A DNA stretch of 22,686 nt, from the NCBI GenBank assembly GCA_009785885.1, contig WQUE01000196.1, positions 1 through 22,686 of the forward strand, written 5' to 3'. Under the pieces are notes generated by a model. It did not search any database, was not told where the DNA came from, and was given only the letters and a program-made list of their open reading frames with translations. Made by a program: the position numbers and the translations under genes. Source of the DNA: Actinomycetes bacterium (GTDB taxonomy: Bacteria; Actinomycetota; Actinomycetes; Propionibacteriales; Propionibacteriaceae). Shown here in pieces: positions 1 to 7,522 of the stretch. Positions within the stretch are counted from its first letter, which is position 1. Every line of letters starts with the position of its first letter.

Positions 1-1034
1 GAGCACGTCGCGAAGTCGTGCCGGCAGGCGGGTGCGATCGCCGACCACGCGGCCAACTGCGCCGGATCGTCGACCGACGCCGTCACGTCGATGATTGCCG
101 ACCGGGTCTGCTCGGGGGCGGTCTGCTGGTCGAAGATGAAGTTGCCCATCGAGTACACGATGAGCTTGCCGTGGTAGGCCTCCGTGGTCTGGACCCAGTG
201 CGCGTGGTTGCCGATCACCATGTCCGCCCCCGCGTCGGCCATGCTGCGATACAGGTCCTGCTTGATCTGGTCGGGCCCCGACTTGTACTCGGCGCCGCTG
301 TGCGGCCAGGCGATCGTGGGGAGGACCTGGGCGTACGTGGTGATCTCCGCCACCTGCGCCGGCGTCGGGTTCTTGAAGATGCCGTCGTAGCCGCAGAAGC
401 CGAAGGGCACCGGGTACGGCTTCGTCGTACCGTCGCTGAGGGTGGCGGTGACCGGCAGCACGACCACGTCGCAGTTCGGCGGCTGGGCCGGATCGGGCGA
501 GCCGAAGAACTGGATGCCGTTGGCCGCCAGGTTCGCCCGCGTCTGGGCGAGCCCGTCCGCCCCCTGGTTGTCGGCGTGGTTGTTGCCGAGGTCCACGGCG
601 GTGAACCATTTCGCGACCTCCGGCAGGTACGCCGGGTCGCAGTTGAACGTGAGGGTGTTTTCCATTTCGGCGCTGGTCATGTGCACCCCGGCCACCGCCG
701 GGCACTCGAAGTTGGCGACCCACGCGTCGTAGTTCTCGGGGTGGTACTCGCCGAGGTGCTGGAACGGGTAGGCGTACCCGAGCGGGCTGGCCATCGCCCA
801 GTCGTTGATGTAGCGGCCGAAGAACAGGTCTCCGAAGAACAGGTAGCGGCCGCTCGCCGCGTCGACCGTGGCCGGCACCGGGGTCGGCGTCGCCGGGGGC
901 GGTGGTGGTGTGCTCGTCGTCGCCGTGGTCGTGGGAGCGGGTGGCGGCGTCACAGCCGCGGGGGCGGCGCACGCCGACAGGGTCAGGACGGCCGCGACCG
1001 CGGCGACGAACACTGGTGTGCGGGGGCCTGTCAT
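1..1034 (-). CDS. CapA-family lipoprotein (PGA_cap domain), partial at 3' end
   Basis: The reading frame is open to the window edge and the C-terminus is missing; 344 codons are visible. It starts with a lipoprotein signal peptide: hydrophobic residues 8-19, then lipobox LSAC with the lipid-accepting Cys at 22. A Pro/Thr-rich linker follows (about 25-60). The catalytic-type domain shows the CapA landmarks: FFGDLFFGR near its start, NNHADNQG, HSGAEYK, and IGNHAHWVQ followed by YSMGNFIFD. These fit the calcineurin-like fold of CapA/PgsA proteins, which are linked to poly-gamma-glutamate synthesis or export. No capB or capC partner is visible, so a capsule role is unproven; many actinobacteria carry stand-alone members. 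The start at 1034 is chosen because a TAGCAT box ends 7 nt upstream. The in-frame ATG at 1043 overlaps that box. Confidence 0.88.
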   Translation of the reverse strand, partial: MTGPRTPVFVAAVAAVLTLSACAAPAAVTPPPAPTTTATTSTPPPPPATPTPVPATVDAASGRYLFFGDLFFGRYINDWAMASPLGYAYPFQHLGEYHPENYDAWVANFECPAVAGVHMTSAEMENTLTFNCDPAYLPEVAKWFTAVDLGNNHADNQGADGLAQTRANLAANGIQFFGSPDPAQPPNCDVVVLPVTATLSDGTTKPYPVPFGFCGYDGIFKNPTPAQVAEITTYAQVLPTIAWPHSGAEYKSGPDQIKQDLYRSMADAGADMVIGNHAHWVQTTEAYHGKLIVYSMGNFIFDQQTAPEQTRSAIIDVTASVDDPAQLAAWSAIAPACRHDFATC

Positions 1035-1041
1035 GTTATCC

Positions 1042-1047
1042 ATGCTA
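1042..1047 (-). promoter_or_regulatory. -10 box (TAGCAT) of the capA-like gene, leaderless
   Basis: TAGCAT on the minus strand ends 7 nt before the ATG at 1034, so transcription would begin at or next to the start codon. No good -35 is visible. The same box and spacing precede pepN. Confidence 0.6.
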
Positions 1048-1085
1048 ACGCATGACTCCAGGCGGGGTCCGGACGGGTACCCGGC

Positions 1086-1577
1086 TCACTCCAGCAAGGT
1101 TGCCCCCGACCGGGGCCGGGGTTCCGGTTCCGGGGTGACCGGCTCGTCTCGCTGCTCGGCCGGGGCCGCCGTCGCGGATTCCGCGGGCGGTACGGACGGT
1201 CCGGGCCCTTCGAGGGACAGCGGTTCGGACACGGTCGCCGCGAGGCCGGTGGCCTCGCGTTGAAGCCGGTCGATCTCGGAACGCATGCCGGCAAGGTCGC
1301 CCCGCAGCGCGGTCATCTCGTCGGCCAGGCCAGGCGGCAGGACCTGCTGGACCAGGTTGCGCGGGTGGAGGTCGTCCAGCCTGATGTCGGCGTACTCCGG
1401 GCCCAACTCGGTCTTGATCTGCTCGGTCGCGTTGGTTGCGATGTTCCGGACGAACCGGATGACCCGTCCCGCCTTGCGCGCCAGGTCGGGCACACGCTCG
1501 GGCCCGAGCAGGATGACGGCGATGACGATCAGGGCGAAGACTTCCCCGCCGCCCAGGTCCAGGAACATCGGCGTCAT
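1086..1577 (-). CDS. tatB: Sec-independent translocase subunit TatB
   Basis: This 163 aa protein is the TatB subunit of the twin-arginine translocase, which passes folded proteins across the membrane with TatA and TatC. The N-terminus has one membrane helix (about 10-24), then the Gly-Pro hinge (LLGPERVPDLARKAG) and an amphipathic helix RVIRFVRNIATNATEQIKT, the standard Tat layout. The N-terminal segment keeps the acidic residue E12 in the membrane helix region. The C-terminal third is Pro/Glu/Arg-rich and of low complexity. No tatA or tatC lies in the window, which is usual in actinobacteria, where tatAC is a separate locus. In M. tuberculosis tatB (Rv1224) lies beyond the sigE region; here dapA and the O-methyltransferase are the upstream neighbours. 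The ATG at 1577 is set by the TAGTCT box 6 nt upstream; ATG 1568 is an internal alternative. Confidence 0.93.
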   Translation of the reverse strand: MTPMFLDLGGGEVFALIVIAVILLGPERVPDLARKAGRVIRFVRNIATNATEQIKTELGPEYADIRLDDLHPRNLVQQVLPPGLADEMTALRGDLAGMRSEIDRLQREATGLAATVSEPLSLEGPGPSVPPAESATAAPAEQRDEPVTPEPEPRPRSGATLLE

Positions 1578-1583
1578 GCCACG

Positions 1584-1589
1584 AGACTA
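1584..1589 (-). promoter_or_regulatory. -10 box (TAGTCT) of tatB, leaderless
   Basis: TAGTCT on the minus strand is followed by 6 nt and the ATG at 1577. No Shine-Dalgarno precedes the start, which fits a leaderless transcript. Confidence 0.6.
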
Positions 1590-1632
1590 GCCGTCGGAGC
1601 CGGCCCGTGCGACCCGCCCCGTCCGATGCGTC

Positions 1633-2520
1633 TCACAGGTCGGCGGCGTCGAGGAGGGCGGCGAAGGCCGCCGCCTCGGCGGGGTTCGCCGACAGCAGCG
1701 GCCCGCGCAGCACATCGTCGGCCAACAGCCCAAGGTGCTTGAGACCGGACTTCACGAGCACGCAACCCTGTGTCGCGAACACCCCTGTGAACACGGGCAG
1801 CAGCGCCGCGTTGCGGGCGAGCGCCTCGGCCGGCCTGCCCGCCGTGAAGGCGTCGATCATCTCGGCCGCCCGACGTCCGGTGAAGTGGGTCGACGTGCCC
1901 ACCAGGCCGACCCCGCCGACGGCCAGCAGCGGCAACGTCCAGGCATCGTCGCCCGAATAGTAGGCAAGATCCGTCTCCGCGATCACCCGGGCGCTGGCGG
2001 CCATGTCCTTCTTCGCGTCCTTCACGCCGGCGATGTGCGGGTGGCGTGCCAGCGCGATCAGCGACGCGGTCTCGATGGGCCGCCCCGTGCGGTGCGGGAT
2101 GTCGTACAGGATGCACGGCAGGTCGGTGGCGTCGGCGACCGCCTCGAAGTGCGCGATCAGGGCATCCTGTGGCGGTAGCGAGTAGTACGGCGTCACCACC
2201 AGCAGCCCGTCCGCCCCGGCGTCGGCAGCCTGGCGCGCGAGAGCGATCGAGTGGGCGGTGTCGAAGGTGCCGACCCCGGCGACGATGCGCGCGTCGTCAC
2301 CCAGTTCCTCCTTGACGGCCGCGATGAGCGCCGCCTTCTCGGCGTCGGATGTCGTCGGCGCCTCGCCGGTCGTGCCGTTGATCACGAGGGCGTCGTTGCG
2401 CTGCACGTCCACGAGGTAGCGCGCCAGTCGGCGTGCGGCGGTCAGGTCGAGGTCGCCGTCGTTCGTGAACGGGGTGACCATTGCGGTGAGCAGTCGGCCG
2501 AAGATGGGTTCGCATGCCAT
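1633..2520 (-). CDS. dapA: 4-hydroxy-tetrahydrodipicolinate synthase
   Basis: This enzyme condenses pyruvate with aspartate semialdehyde, the first committed step of the diaminopimelate/lysine branch, in the cytoplasm. The 295 aa length is standard. It has the GTTGE pyruvate-binding motif (49-53), Tyr139 in LYDIPHRTG with Arg144 for substrate carboxylate, and the Schiff-base Lys167 in AGVKDAK. GVGLVGTSTHF in the C-terminal part is also typical of the family, as opposed to related N-acetylneuraminate lyases. It stands alone (no dapB next door) between tatB and a divergent O-methyltransferase gene. dapC of the same pathway lies about 7.5 kb away in the window. The start at 2520 is supported by a TAGCAT box 6 nt upstream. 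Confidence 0.95.
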   Translation of the reverse strand: MACEPIFGRLLTAMVTPFTNDGDLDLTAARRLARYLVDVQRNDALVINGTTGEAPTTSDAEKAALIAAVKEELGDDARIVAGVGTFDTAHSIALARQAADAGADGLLVVTPYYSLPPQDALIAHFEAVADATDLPCILYDIPHRTGRPIETASLIALARHPHIAGVKDAKKDMAASARVIAETDLAYYSGDDAWTLPLLAVGGVGLVGTSTHFTGRRAAEMIDAFTAGRPAEALARNAALLPVFTGVFATQGCVLVKSGLKHLGLLADDVLRGPLLSANPAEAAAFAALLDAADL

Positions 2521-2526
2521 GCCCCC

Positions 2527-2532
2527 ATGCTA
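2527..2532 (-). promoter_or_regulatory. -10 box (TAGCAT) of dapA, leaderless
   Basis: TAGCAT on the minus strand ends 6 nt before ATG 2520. The spacer is G-rich (gggggc) but too close to the start to serve as a Shine-Dalgarno. Confidence 0.6.
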
Positions 2533-2635
2533 TCCATCCGCGCCGGCCCACCGTTCGACGCCGCCCACCGCGGCGAGTCTCGACCCCGGCTTCACGGTCC
2601 GTTCAAGCAGCGACGCCACCGCGCGGACGGGCCGA

Positions 2636-2641
2636 TAGAGT
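2636..2641 (+). promoter_or_regulatory. -10 box (TAGAGT) of the O-methyltransferase gene, leaderless
   Basis: TAGAGT is followed by 7 nt and GTG 2649. This box excludes the longer in-frame starts further upstream. Confidence 0.6.
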
Positions 2642-2648
2642 TGGGCCC

Positions 2649-3305
2649 GTGACTGCACGCAAGAACACCGACGACCCCTTGCTCGACGCCGCCTCGCTCG
2701 GCTTCGCCGAAGATTTCGTCCGCCCACCGGAGCCCGTGCGGGCCGCCCGCGAAGGCGCCCTGACCTCGGGCGCGCCGACCATCAGCCCGGGTGTCGCTGC
2801 CGCCCTCACGTTCCTGACGCGGGCGCTGGACGCGCGCGCGGTCGTCGAGATCGGCACCGGTCCCGGCGTGACCGGCCTGGCGCTGTTCGCCGGGATGAAT
2901 CCGGAGGGCATCCTGACGAGCCTCGATGCGGACGCCGACTGGCAACTGGAGGCGCGGGCCGCGTTCACGGCGGCGGGGGTGGCGTCCAGCCGGGCCCGCC
3001 TGATCGCCGGCACCGCACTCGACATCCTGCCGAAGTTGCGGGACGCCGCATACGACCTCGTTCTCGTGAACGGCGACAAACTGGAGTATGCCGAGTACGT
3101 CGCCCAGGGCGTCCGCCTGCTGCGGCGCGGCGGTGTGCTCGTCGTCAACGACGCCCTGTGGAAAGGCCTCGTCGCCAATCCGCGAAACGACGACGACGAG
3201 ACACTCATCATCCGCGAGGCCCTGCAGGCCGTGCAGGACAACGACTCCCTGACCTCCCTTGTCATCCCGCTCGGGGACGGGATCGTCGCGGCGGTCAAGA
3301 ACTGA
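2649..3305 (+). CDS. O-methyltransferase, family 3 (Rv1220c-like)
   Basis: This 218 aa class I SAM-dependent methyltransferase has the SAM-binding motif VVEIGTGPGVTGL (65-77) and acidic motif II with Asp93. The C-terminal end LVIPLGDGIVAAVKN closely matches what I recall of M. tuberculosis Rv1220c. Relatives of the catechol/caffeoyl-CoA type bind a divalent metal through FxDADK and a later Asp-Asn pair. Here these read VNGDK (Asn141, Asp143) and VVNDALW (Asn167, Asp168), so the metal site is altered and the substrate is unknown. The GTG start at 2649 is chosen over upstream ATGs because the protein then begins like its family and a TAGAGT box lies 7 nt upstream. It is divergent from dapA and is followed by the permease gene on the same strand after 169 bp. 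Confidence 0.88.
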   Translation: MTARKNTDDPLLDAASLGFAEDFVRPPEPVRAAREGALTSGAPTISPGVAAALTFLTRALDARAVVEIGTGPGVTGLALFAGMNPEGILTSLDADADWQLEARAAFTAAGVASSRARLIAGTALDILPKLRDAAYDLVLVNGDKLEYAEYVAQGVRLLRRGGVLVVNDALWKGLVANPRNDDDETLIIREALQAVQDNDSLTSLVIPLGDGIVAAVKN

Positions 3306-3421
3306 CCAACCCCCGTGGGGTCCCGTCCGCGCCGGTCCACAGGGGAATCAGACCCATAGCCTAGCGTCCTGCGGGGCCGCCGCGAACTGCCGTCCCACGT
3401 CCCGTCACGCCCCGCGGGCTG

Positions 3422-3442
3422 GCCGCCTGTGGCGGCTAGGCT
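3422..3442 (+). promoter_or_regulatory. Hairpin abutting a -10 box upstream of the uracil permease gene
   Basis: GCCGCC (3422-3427) and GGCGGC (3431-3436) form a perfect 6 bp stem with a 3 nt loop, ending exactly where a TAGGCT box (3437-3442) begins. Transcription from this box would leave a leader of about 25 nt with a modest Shine-Dalgarno (AAGGG, 3461-3465). A second possible -10, TAGCCT, lies at 3357-3362. If that upstream box is used, the hairpin is in the RNA; if not, it may be an operator. A PyrR-type binding loop was looked for and not seen. Confidence 0.4.
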
Positions 3443-3474
3443 CACCCGGAGCATCGAGCGAAGGGTGGGCAGGC

Positions 3475-4893
3475 ATGGCCATTTGGCATCTCCACGGTGA
3501 CGGCGTCAACGTCGCGGCGGGCGAGGTCGTCCGGCCCGATGAGCGGCTGACGTGGCCACGTACAGTCGGCATGGGCATGCAGCATGTCGTGGCGATGTTC
3601 GGGGCGACATTCCTCGTGCCCCTCATCACGGGCTTCCCCCCGGCCACCACGTTGTTCTTCTCGGCCATCGGCACGTTCACGTTCCTCCTCATCACCGGCA
3701 ACCGGCTCCCCAGCTACCTCGGATCGAGCTTCGCTTTCCTGGCGCCGATCGCCGCCGCGAAGGCCTCCGGGATGGCCGGCGGCGGGGTGAACTGGGGGGC
3801 GGCCCTGTTCGGCGTCTTCTGCGCCGGAGCGCTACTCGCGCTCGTCGGGGTGGTCGTCCACTTCGCGGGTGCGGCCTGGATCGACAAGGCGATGCCGCCC
3901 GTCGTGACGGGAACCATCGTCATGCTCATCGGCTTCAACCTGGCGCCCAGCGCGTGGAACAACTACAGCGCGGCCCCGGTCACCTCGACCATCACCGTCG
4001 TCGCCATCCTGCTCGTCACGGTCCTGTTCAAAGGCATCATCGGGCGACTGTCGATCCTGATCGGCGTGATCATCGGGTACGTCGCCGCCCTGGTTCAAGA
4101 CGCCGCCGGTGTCCGGGTCGCCGGGCACGACTGCGCCGGGGTCGCCGCTCAGGTCAAGCAGATTCAGTTCTGTGGTGTGAAGGAGGCGGCCTGGGTCGGT
4201 CTGCCGCCCTTCCAGCACCCGACCATCAGCTGGGCGATGCTGCTGCTGTTCGCGCCGGTCGTCCTTGCCCTGATCGCGGAGAACATCGGACACGTGAAGT
4301 CGGTGGCGCTCATGACCGGCCAGAACTACGACCGTGTCACCGGACGCGCGCTCCTGTCGGACGGCATTGCCACGATGTTCGCCGGCCTGGGCGGCGGCTC
4401 CGGCACGACGACCTACGCGGAGAACATCGGCGTGATGGCGGCGACCCGCATCTATTCGACCGCCGTGTACTGGGTCGCCGGCGCCACGGCCCTGGCCCTG
4501 TCGCTGATTCCGAAGTTCGGCATCCTGATCGCCACGATTCCCCCCGGCGTCCTCGGTGGGGCGGGAACCGTGCTGTACGGCATGATCGGCCTGCTCGGGG
4601 CACGCATCTGGATCGAGAACCGCGTCGACTTCGGCAACTCCGTCAACCTGTTCACAGCCGCCGTGGCCCTGATCGCCGGCATCGCCAACTTCAGCTTCTT
4701 CCCGTTCGACGCGGCCAATCCGGCCGCCGGCTACCGGATCGGCGGAATCACGGTCGGGGCGTTCGCGGCGATCATCATCTATCACGTGATGCGCTGGATC
4801 GCCCGGCGCCGGGGCACGTTCGGCGACGACCTCACCGCCTCCCCCGCCTCCGTCGGCCGCGAGGGCCTGGAACAGGCCAACCCGGACGAGTGA
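3475..4893 (+). CDS. NCS2 family uracil/xanthine permease
   Basis: This 472 aa integral membrane transporter belongs to the nucleobase-cation symporter 2 family (UraA-like) and probably imports uracil or another nucleobase with protons. Many hydrophobic helices span 38-465. Key family motifs are present: AENIGH with Glu269 (UraA substrate-binding Glu) and TTTYAENIGVMAATRIYS with Glu316, preceded by a glycine-rich turn GLGGGSGT. A loop at about 210-240 is longer than I recall for UraA and carries Cys220 and Cys233. The C-terminus is charged and cytoplasmic-looking. The start at 3475 is the first ATG behind the promoter and an AAGGG box; the frame stays open further upstream but lacks family similarity. 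It converges on glgC with a hairpin between them. Purine versus pyrimidine specificity is not settled by sequence. Confidence 0.9.
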   Translation: MAIWHLHGDGVNVAAGEVVRPDERLTWPRTVGMGMQHVVAMFGATFLVPLITGFPPATTLFFSAIGTFTFLLITGNRLPSYLGSSFAFLAPIAAAKASGMAGGGVNWGAALFGVFCAGALLALVGVVVHFAGAAWIDKAMPPVVTGTIVMLIGFNLAPSAWNNYSAAPVTSTITVVAILLVTVLFKGIIGRLSILIGVIIGYVAALVQDAAGVRVAGHDCAGVAAQVKQIQFCGVKEAAWVGLPPFQHPTISWAMLLLFAPVVLALIAENIGHVKSVALMTGQNYDRVTGRALLSDGIATMFAGLGGGSGTTTYAENIGVMAATRIYSTAVYWVAGATALALSLIPKFGILIATIPPGVLGGAGTVLYGMIGLLGARIWIENRVDFGNSVNLFTAAVALIAGIANFSFFPFDAANPAAGYRIGGITVGAFAAIIIYHVMRWIARRRGTFGDDLTASPASVGREGLEQANPDE

Positions 4894-4899
4894 GTGCCA

Positions 4900-4924
4900 C
4901 GCCTCGGTAGATGCCGCCGAGGTG
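4900..4924. terminator. Bidirectional hairpin terminator between the permease gene and glgC
   Basis: CCTCGG (4902-4907) pairs with CCGAGG (4917-4922), extendable by a G-U and a C-G pair to 8 bp, with a 9 nt loop. It sits 6 nt after the permease stop and 18 nt beyond the glgC stop. No U-run follows, as is common in actinobacteria. Confidence 0.55.
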
Positions 4925-4942
4925 ACCGCTGCGACATGCGGC

Positions 4943-6166
4943 CTACGCGCGTGCGATGACGACGCCCTTGGGCACCACGGTGACGCCGCCCGCGGAGACC
5001 GTGCAGCCGCGCGCCTCGTCCTCCTCGCGGTTGATGCCGACCTGGCAGCCGTCGGCCACGACGACGTTCTTGTCGAGGATCGCGTTTCGCAGCATGCAGT
5101 TCTCGCCGACCCGCACCTTGTCCATCAACACACACCCGTCGATGGAGGTTCCCTTCTCGATGCGCACCCCCGGGCTCAGCACGGAGTGATCCACGTCCGA
5201 ACCGGAGATGATCGTGCCGGCGCACACGATCGAACTCTCGGCGGTGCCGTTCAGCGTGAACTTCGCGCCGGGCAGCTGTACCTGGCCCGTCCAGATCGGC
5301 CACTTCTCGTTGTAAAGGTTGAAGTCGGGCACGACGCGCACCAGGTCCATGTGGGCCTCGTGGAACGCGTCGATGCTGCCGACGTCGCGCCAGTAGTTGC
5401 GGTCCTGTCCGGTGCTGCCCGGCACGTCGTTGTCCTTGAAGTCGTACACCTGGCAACCGCCTTCGGCGACGAACGCCGGGATGATGTCGCCGCCCATGTC
5501 GTGCTTGCTGCCCTCCGCGTCGGCATCCCGGTGGAGCATCTCGACCAGGTCCTTCCCCGTGAAGATGTAGTTGCCCATGCTGGCCAGCGACTCGTCGGGG
5601 CTGTCCGGCAGGCCGGGCGGGTCCTTCGGTTTCTCCAGGAAACCGTTGATGACCCGATCGGGGCGCGCGTCGATGATCCCGAACTCGCTCGCGCTCGCCC
5701 GGGGAACGCGGATCCCTGCGACGGTCGCGGGCAACCCGGAGGCGATGTGGGCGTCGAGCATCGACTTGATGTTCATCCGGTAGATGTTGTCGGCCCCGAA
5801 CACCACCACGTAGTCGGGCTTCTCGTCGTTGACGAGGTTCAGCGACTGGAAGATGGCATCGGCGCTGCCCTGGTACCAGTGAGGGCCACGGCGCTGCTGG
5901 GCGGGCACCGACGCGACATAGTCGCCGAGCATGGACGACATGCCCCACGCCAGCGAGATGTGCCGGTTGAGGGAGTGGGACTTGTATTGCGTCAGGACGG
6001 CGATGCGCCGCAACCCGGAGTTCACCAGGTTGGACAACACGAAGTCGATGAGGCGGTAGCTACCGCCGAACGGGACGGCGGGCTTCGCGCGGTCGGCCGT
6101 GAGCGGCATCAGGCGTTTGCCCTCCCCGCCGGCCAAAACGATGGACAGCACTGTCGGATTTGCCAT
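4943..6166 (-). CDS. glgC: Glucose-1-phosphate adenylyltransferase
   Basis: This enzyme makes ADP-glucose from ATP and glucose-1-phosphate, the activated donor for glycogen and related alpha-glucans. The 407 aa length is standard. The nucleotidyltransferase core has LAGGEGKRLMPLT near residues 11-23, AKPAVPFGG, YRLIDFVLSNL, WYQGSADAIFQ, FGADNIYRM and FLEKP. The C-terminal part carries the left-handed beta-helix repeats seen in ADP-glucose pyrophosphorylases (such as VRIEKGTSIDGCVLMDKVRV). It is divergent from glgA, the enzyme that uses its product, across a 129 bp gap holding both promoters. The ATG at 6166 lies 7 nt after a TACGCT box. Confidence 0.95.
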   Translation of the reverse strand: MANPTVLSIVLAGGEGKRLMPLTADRAKPAVPFGGSYRLIDFVLSNLVNSGLRRIAVLTQYKSHSLNRHISLAWGMSSMLGDYVASVPAQQRRGPHWYQGSADAIFQSLNLVNDEKPDYVVVFGADNIYRMNIKSMLDAHIASGLPATVAGIRVPRASASEFGIIDARPDRVINGFLEKPKDPPGLPDSPDESLASMGNYIFTGKDLVEMLHRDADAEGSKHDMGGDIIPAFVAEGGCQVYDFKDNDVPGSTGQDRNYWRDVGSIDAFHEAHMDLVRVVPDFNLYNEKWPIWTGQVQLPGAKFTLNGTAESSIVCAGTIISGSDVDHSVLSPGVRIEKGTSIDGCVLMDKVRVGENCMLRNAILDKNVVVADGCQVGINREEDEARGCTVSAGGVTVVPKGVVIARA

Positions 6167-6173
6167 ACCTACG

Positions 6174-6179
6174 AGCGTA
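6174..6179 (-). promoter_or_regulatory. -10 box (TACGCT) of glgC, leaderless
   Basis: TACGCT on the minus strand is followed by 7 nt and ATG 6166. Confidence 0.6.
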
Positions 6180-6283
6180 GCGCGTCGGCGCCCTCCCCGG
6201 ATGGCCTGCCCGCGATGTCACCCCCCGTCTTCGCCTGGGGCGTGCCGGAAGCGATCCTGCCTGCGGACGGGACCCGAATGTGG

Positions 6284-6289
6284 GACGAT
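6284..6289 (+). promoter_or_regulatory. -10 box (TGnGACGAT type) of glgA, leaderless
   Basis: GACGAT, preceded by an extended-minus-10 TG (6281-6282), ends 6 nt before ATG 6296. It departs from TAnnnT in the first base, but the same 9-mer pattern and spacing precede the DivIVA-like gene. Confidence 0.45.
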
Positions 6290-6295
6290 GCCACC

Positions 6296-7486
6296 ATGCG
6301 AGTTTCCATCCTGACACGCGAGTATCCTCCGACCATCTACGGCGGCGCCGGCGTCCACGTCGCCCAGCTCGTCCCACGCCTGGCCGACCTCGTCGAGGTC
6401 GACGTGCAGTGCATGGGCGCGCCGCGCGACGGCGCCACGGCCCACGCCGAGGACTTCCCGCCGGGCGCGAACGCGACCCTACGCGTCTTCGGCGCCGACC
6501 TGTCCATGGTGGCAGCCCTGCCCCCGGTGGACGTCGTCCACTCCCACACGTGGTACGCCAACCTCGCCGGCCACCTCGCCGGGGTGTACCAGTCGATCCC
6601 GCACGTGGTGACCGCCCACTCCCTGGAACCCCTGCGCCCCTGGAAGCGGGAGCAACTGGGCGGCGGGTACGAGCTGTCCGGCTGGGCCGAGCGCACCGCA
6701 TACGAAGGGGCCGCCGCGGTGATCGGCGTGAGCACCGCGATGGCGGCCGACATCGCCCGCTGCTACCCGGACGTCGACCCGGCGAAGATCCACGTCGTCC
6801 GCAACGGCATCGACACGACCGAGTTCTACGCGGACCAGGGCACGGACTTCCCGGCGCAGATCGGGATGGACGTCGACCGTCCGTCCGTCGTGTTCGTCGG
6901 ACGGATCACGCGCCAGAAGGGGCTGGTGCACCTGCTGAGCGCCGCCCGGTCGTTCTCTCCCGGCACGCAAATCCTGCTGCTGGCGTCCAGCCCCGACACC
7001 CCGGAGATGGCCGCCGCGTTCCAGGCCGGCTACGAGGGGCTGGCCGCCGAGCGCGGCAAGGATGTCATCTGGGTGCAGGACATGGCGCCGCGCGCCGGTG
7101 TGCGCGAGGTGCTGTCCCACGCCACGGTGTTCGCGTGCCCGTCGATCTACGAACCGTTGGGCATCGTCAACCTGGAGGCCATGGCGTGCCAGACGGCCGT
7201 CGTCGCCAGCGCGGTGGGCGGGATTCCGGAGGTTGTGGCCGACGGGAAGACCGGCCTGCTTGTGGCGTATGACCCGGCCCAGGAGGCGGATCCGATGTAC
7301 GTTGCCGACTTCGAGGCCCGGCTGGCGGACACGATCAACCAACTGATCGAGGATCCGGACCGTGCGGAACGCATGGGCGTGGCGGGACGGCAGCGCTGCA
7401 TCGACGAGTTCAGCTGGGAGGCCATCGCGTCGCAGACCGTCGATGTGTACAAGGCGGCTGTGGCGGCCTTCGGGGCGGGCCGCTAG
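6296..7486 (+). CDS. glgA: GT4-type glycogen synthase / alpha-maltose-1-phosphate synthase
   Basis: This 396 aa GT-B glycosyltransferase uses ADP-glucose. The N-terminal loop is YGGAGVHVAQL, the GT4 form, not the KTGGL of classical GT5 glycogen synthases. The C-terminal domain has FVGRITRQKG and the E-x7-E donor motif EPLGIVNLEAMA. The length and features match actinobacterial GlgA (TIGR02149) such as M. tuberculosis Rv1212c. That enzyme was shown to make maltose-1-phosphate for the GlgE pathway and is called GlgM. Whether this protein extends glycogen, makes maltose-1-phosphate or does both is inferred only; glgE is not in the window. The start is chosen at 6296 because family similarity begins there, although the frame is open much further upstream across the antisense of glgC. 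Confidence 0.93.
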   Translation: MRVSILTREYPPTIYGGAGVHVAQLVPRLADLVEVDVQCMGAPRDGATAHAEDFPPGANATLRVFGADLSMVAALPPVDVVHSHTWYANLAGHLAGVYQSIPHVVTAHSLEPLRPWKREQLGGGYELSGWAERTAYEGAAAVIGVSTAMAADIARCYPDVDPAKIHVVRNGIDTTEFYADQGTDFPAQIGMDVDRPSVVFVGRITRQKGLVHLLSAARSFSPGTQILLLASSPDTPEMAAAFQAGYEGLAAERGKDVIWVQDMAPRAGVREVLSHATVFACPSIYEPLGIVNLEAMACQTAVVASAVGGIPEVVADGKTGLLVAYDPAQEADPMYVADFEARLADTINQLIEDPDRAERMGVAGRQRCIDEFSWEAIASQTVDVYKAAVAAFGAGR

Positions 7487-7522
7487 AGCGGGACGTGTCG
7501 CTGGGACGGGACGTGCGGTCGG

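Noticed and set aside
3309..3321. ACCCC-cgt-GGGGT hairpin after the O-methyltransferase stop as a terminator
   Set aside because: It has only 5 bp with a 3 nt loop and no U-run; too weak to list as a feature.
4922..6295. In-frame upstream extension of glgA
   Set aside because: It covers the antisense of glgC and shows no similarity to glycosyltransferases; the family start and the GACGAT box both point to 6296.
7489..7515. Repeated CGGGACGTG (9 bp, twice, 18 bp apart) between glgA and DUF3117
   Set aside because: Short direct repeat in a GC-rich convergent gap with no structure around it; probably chance.
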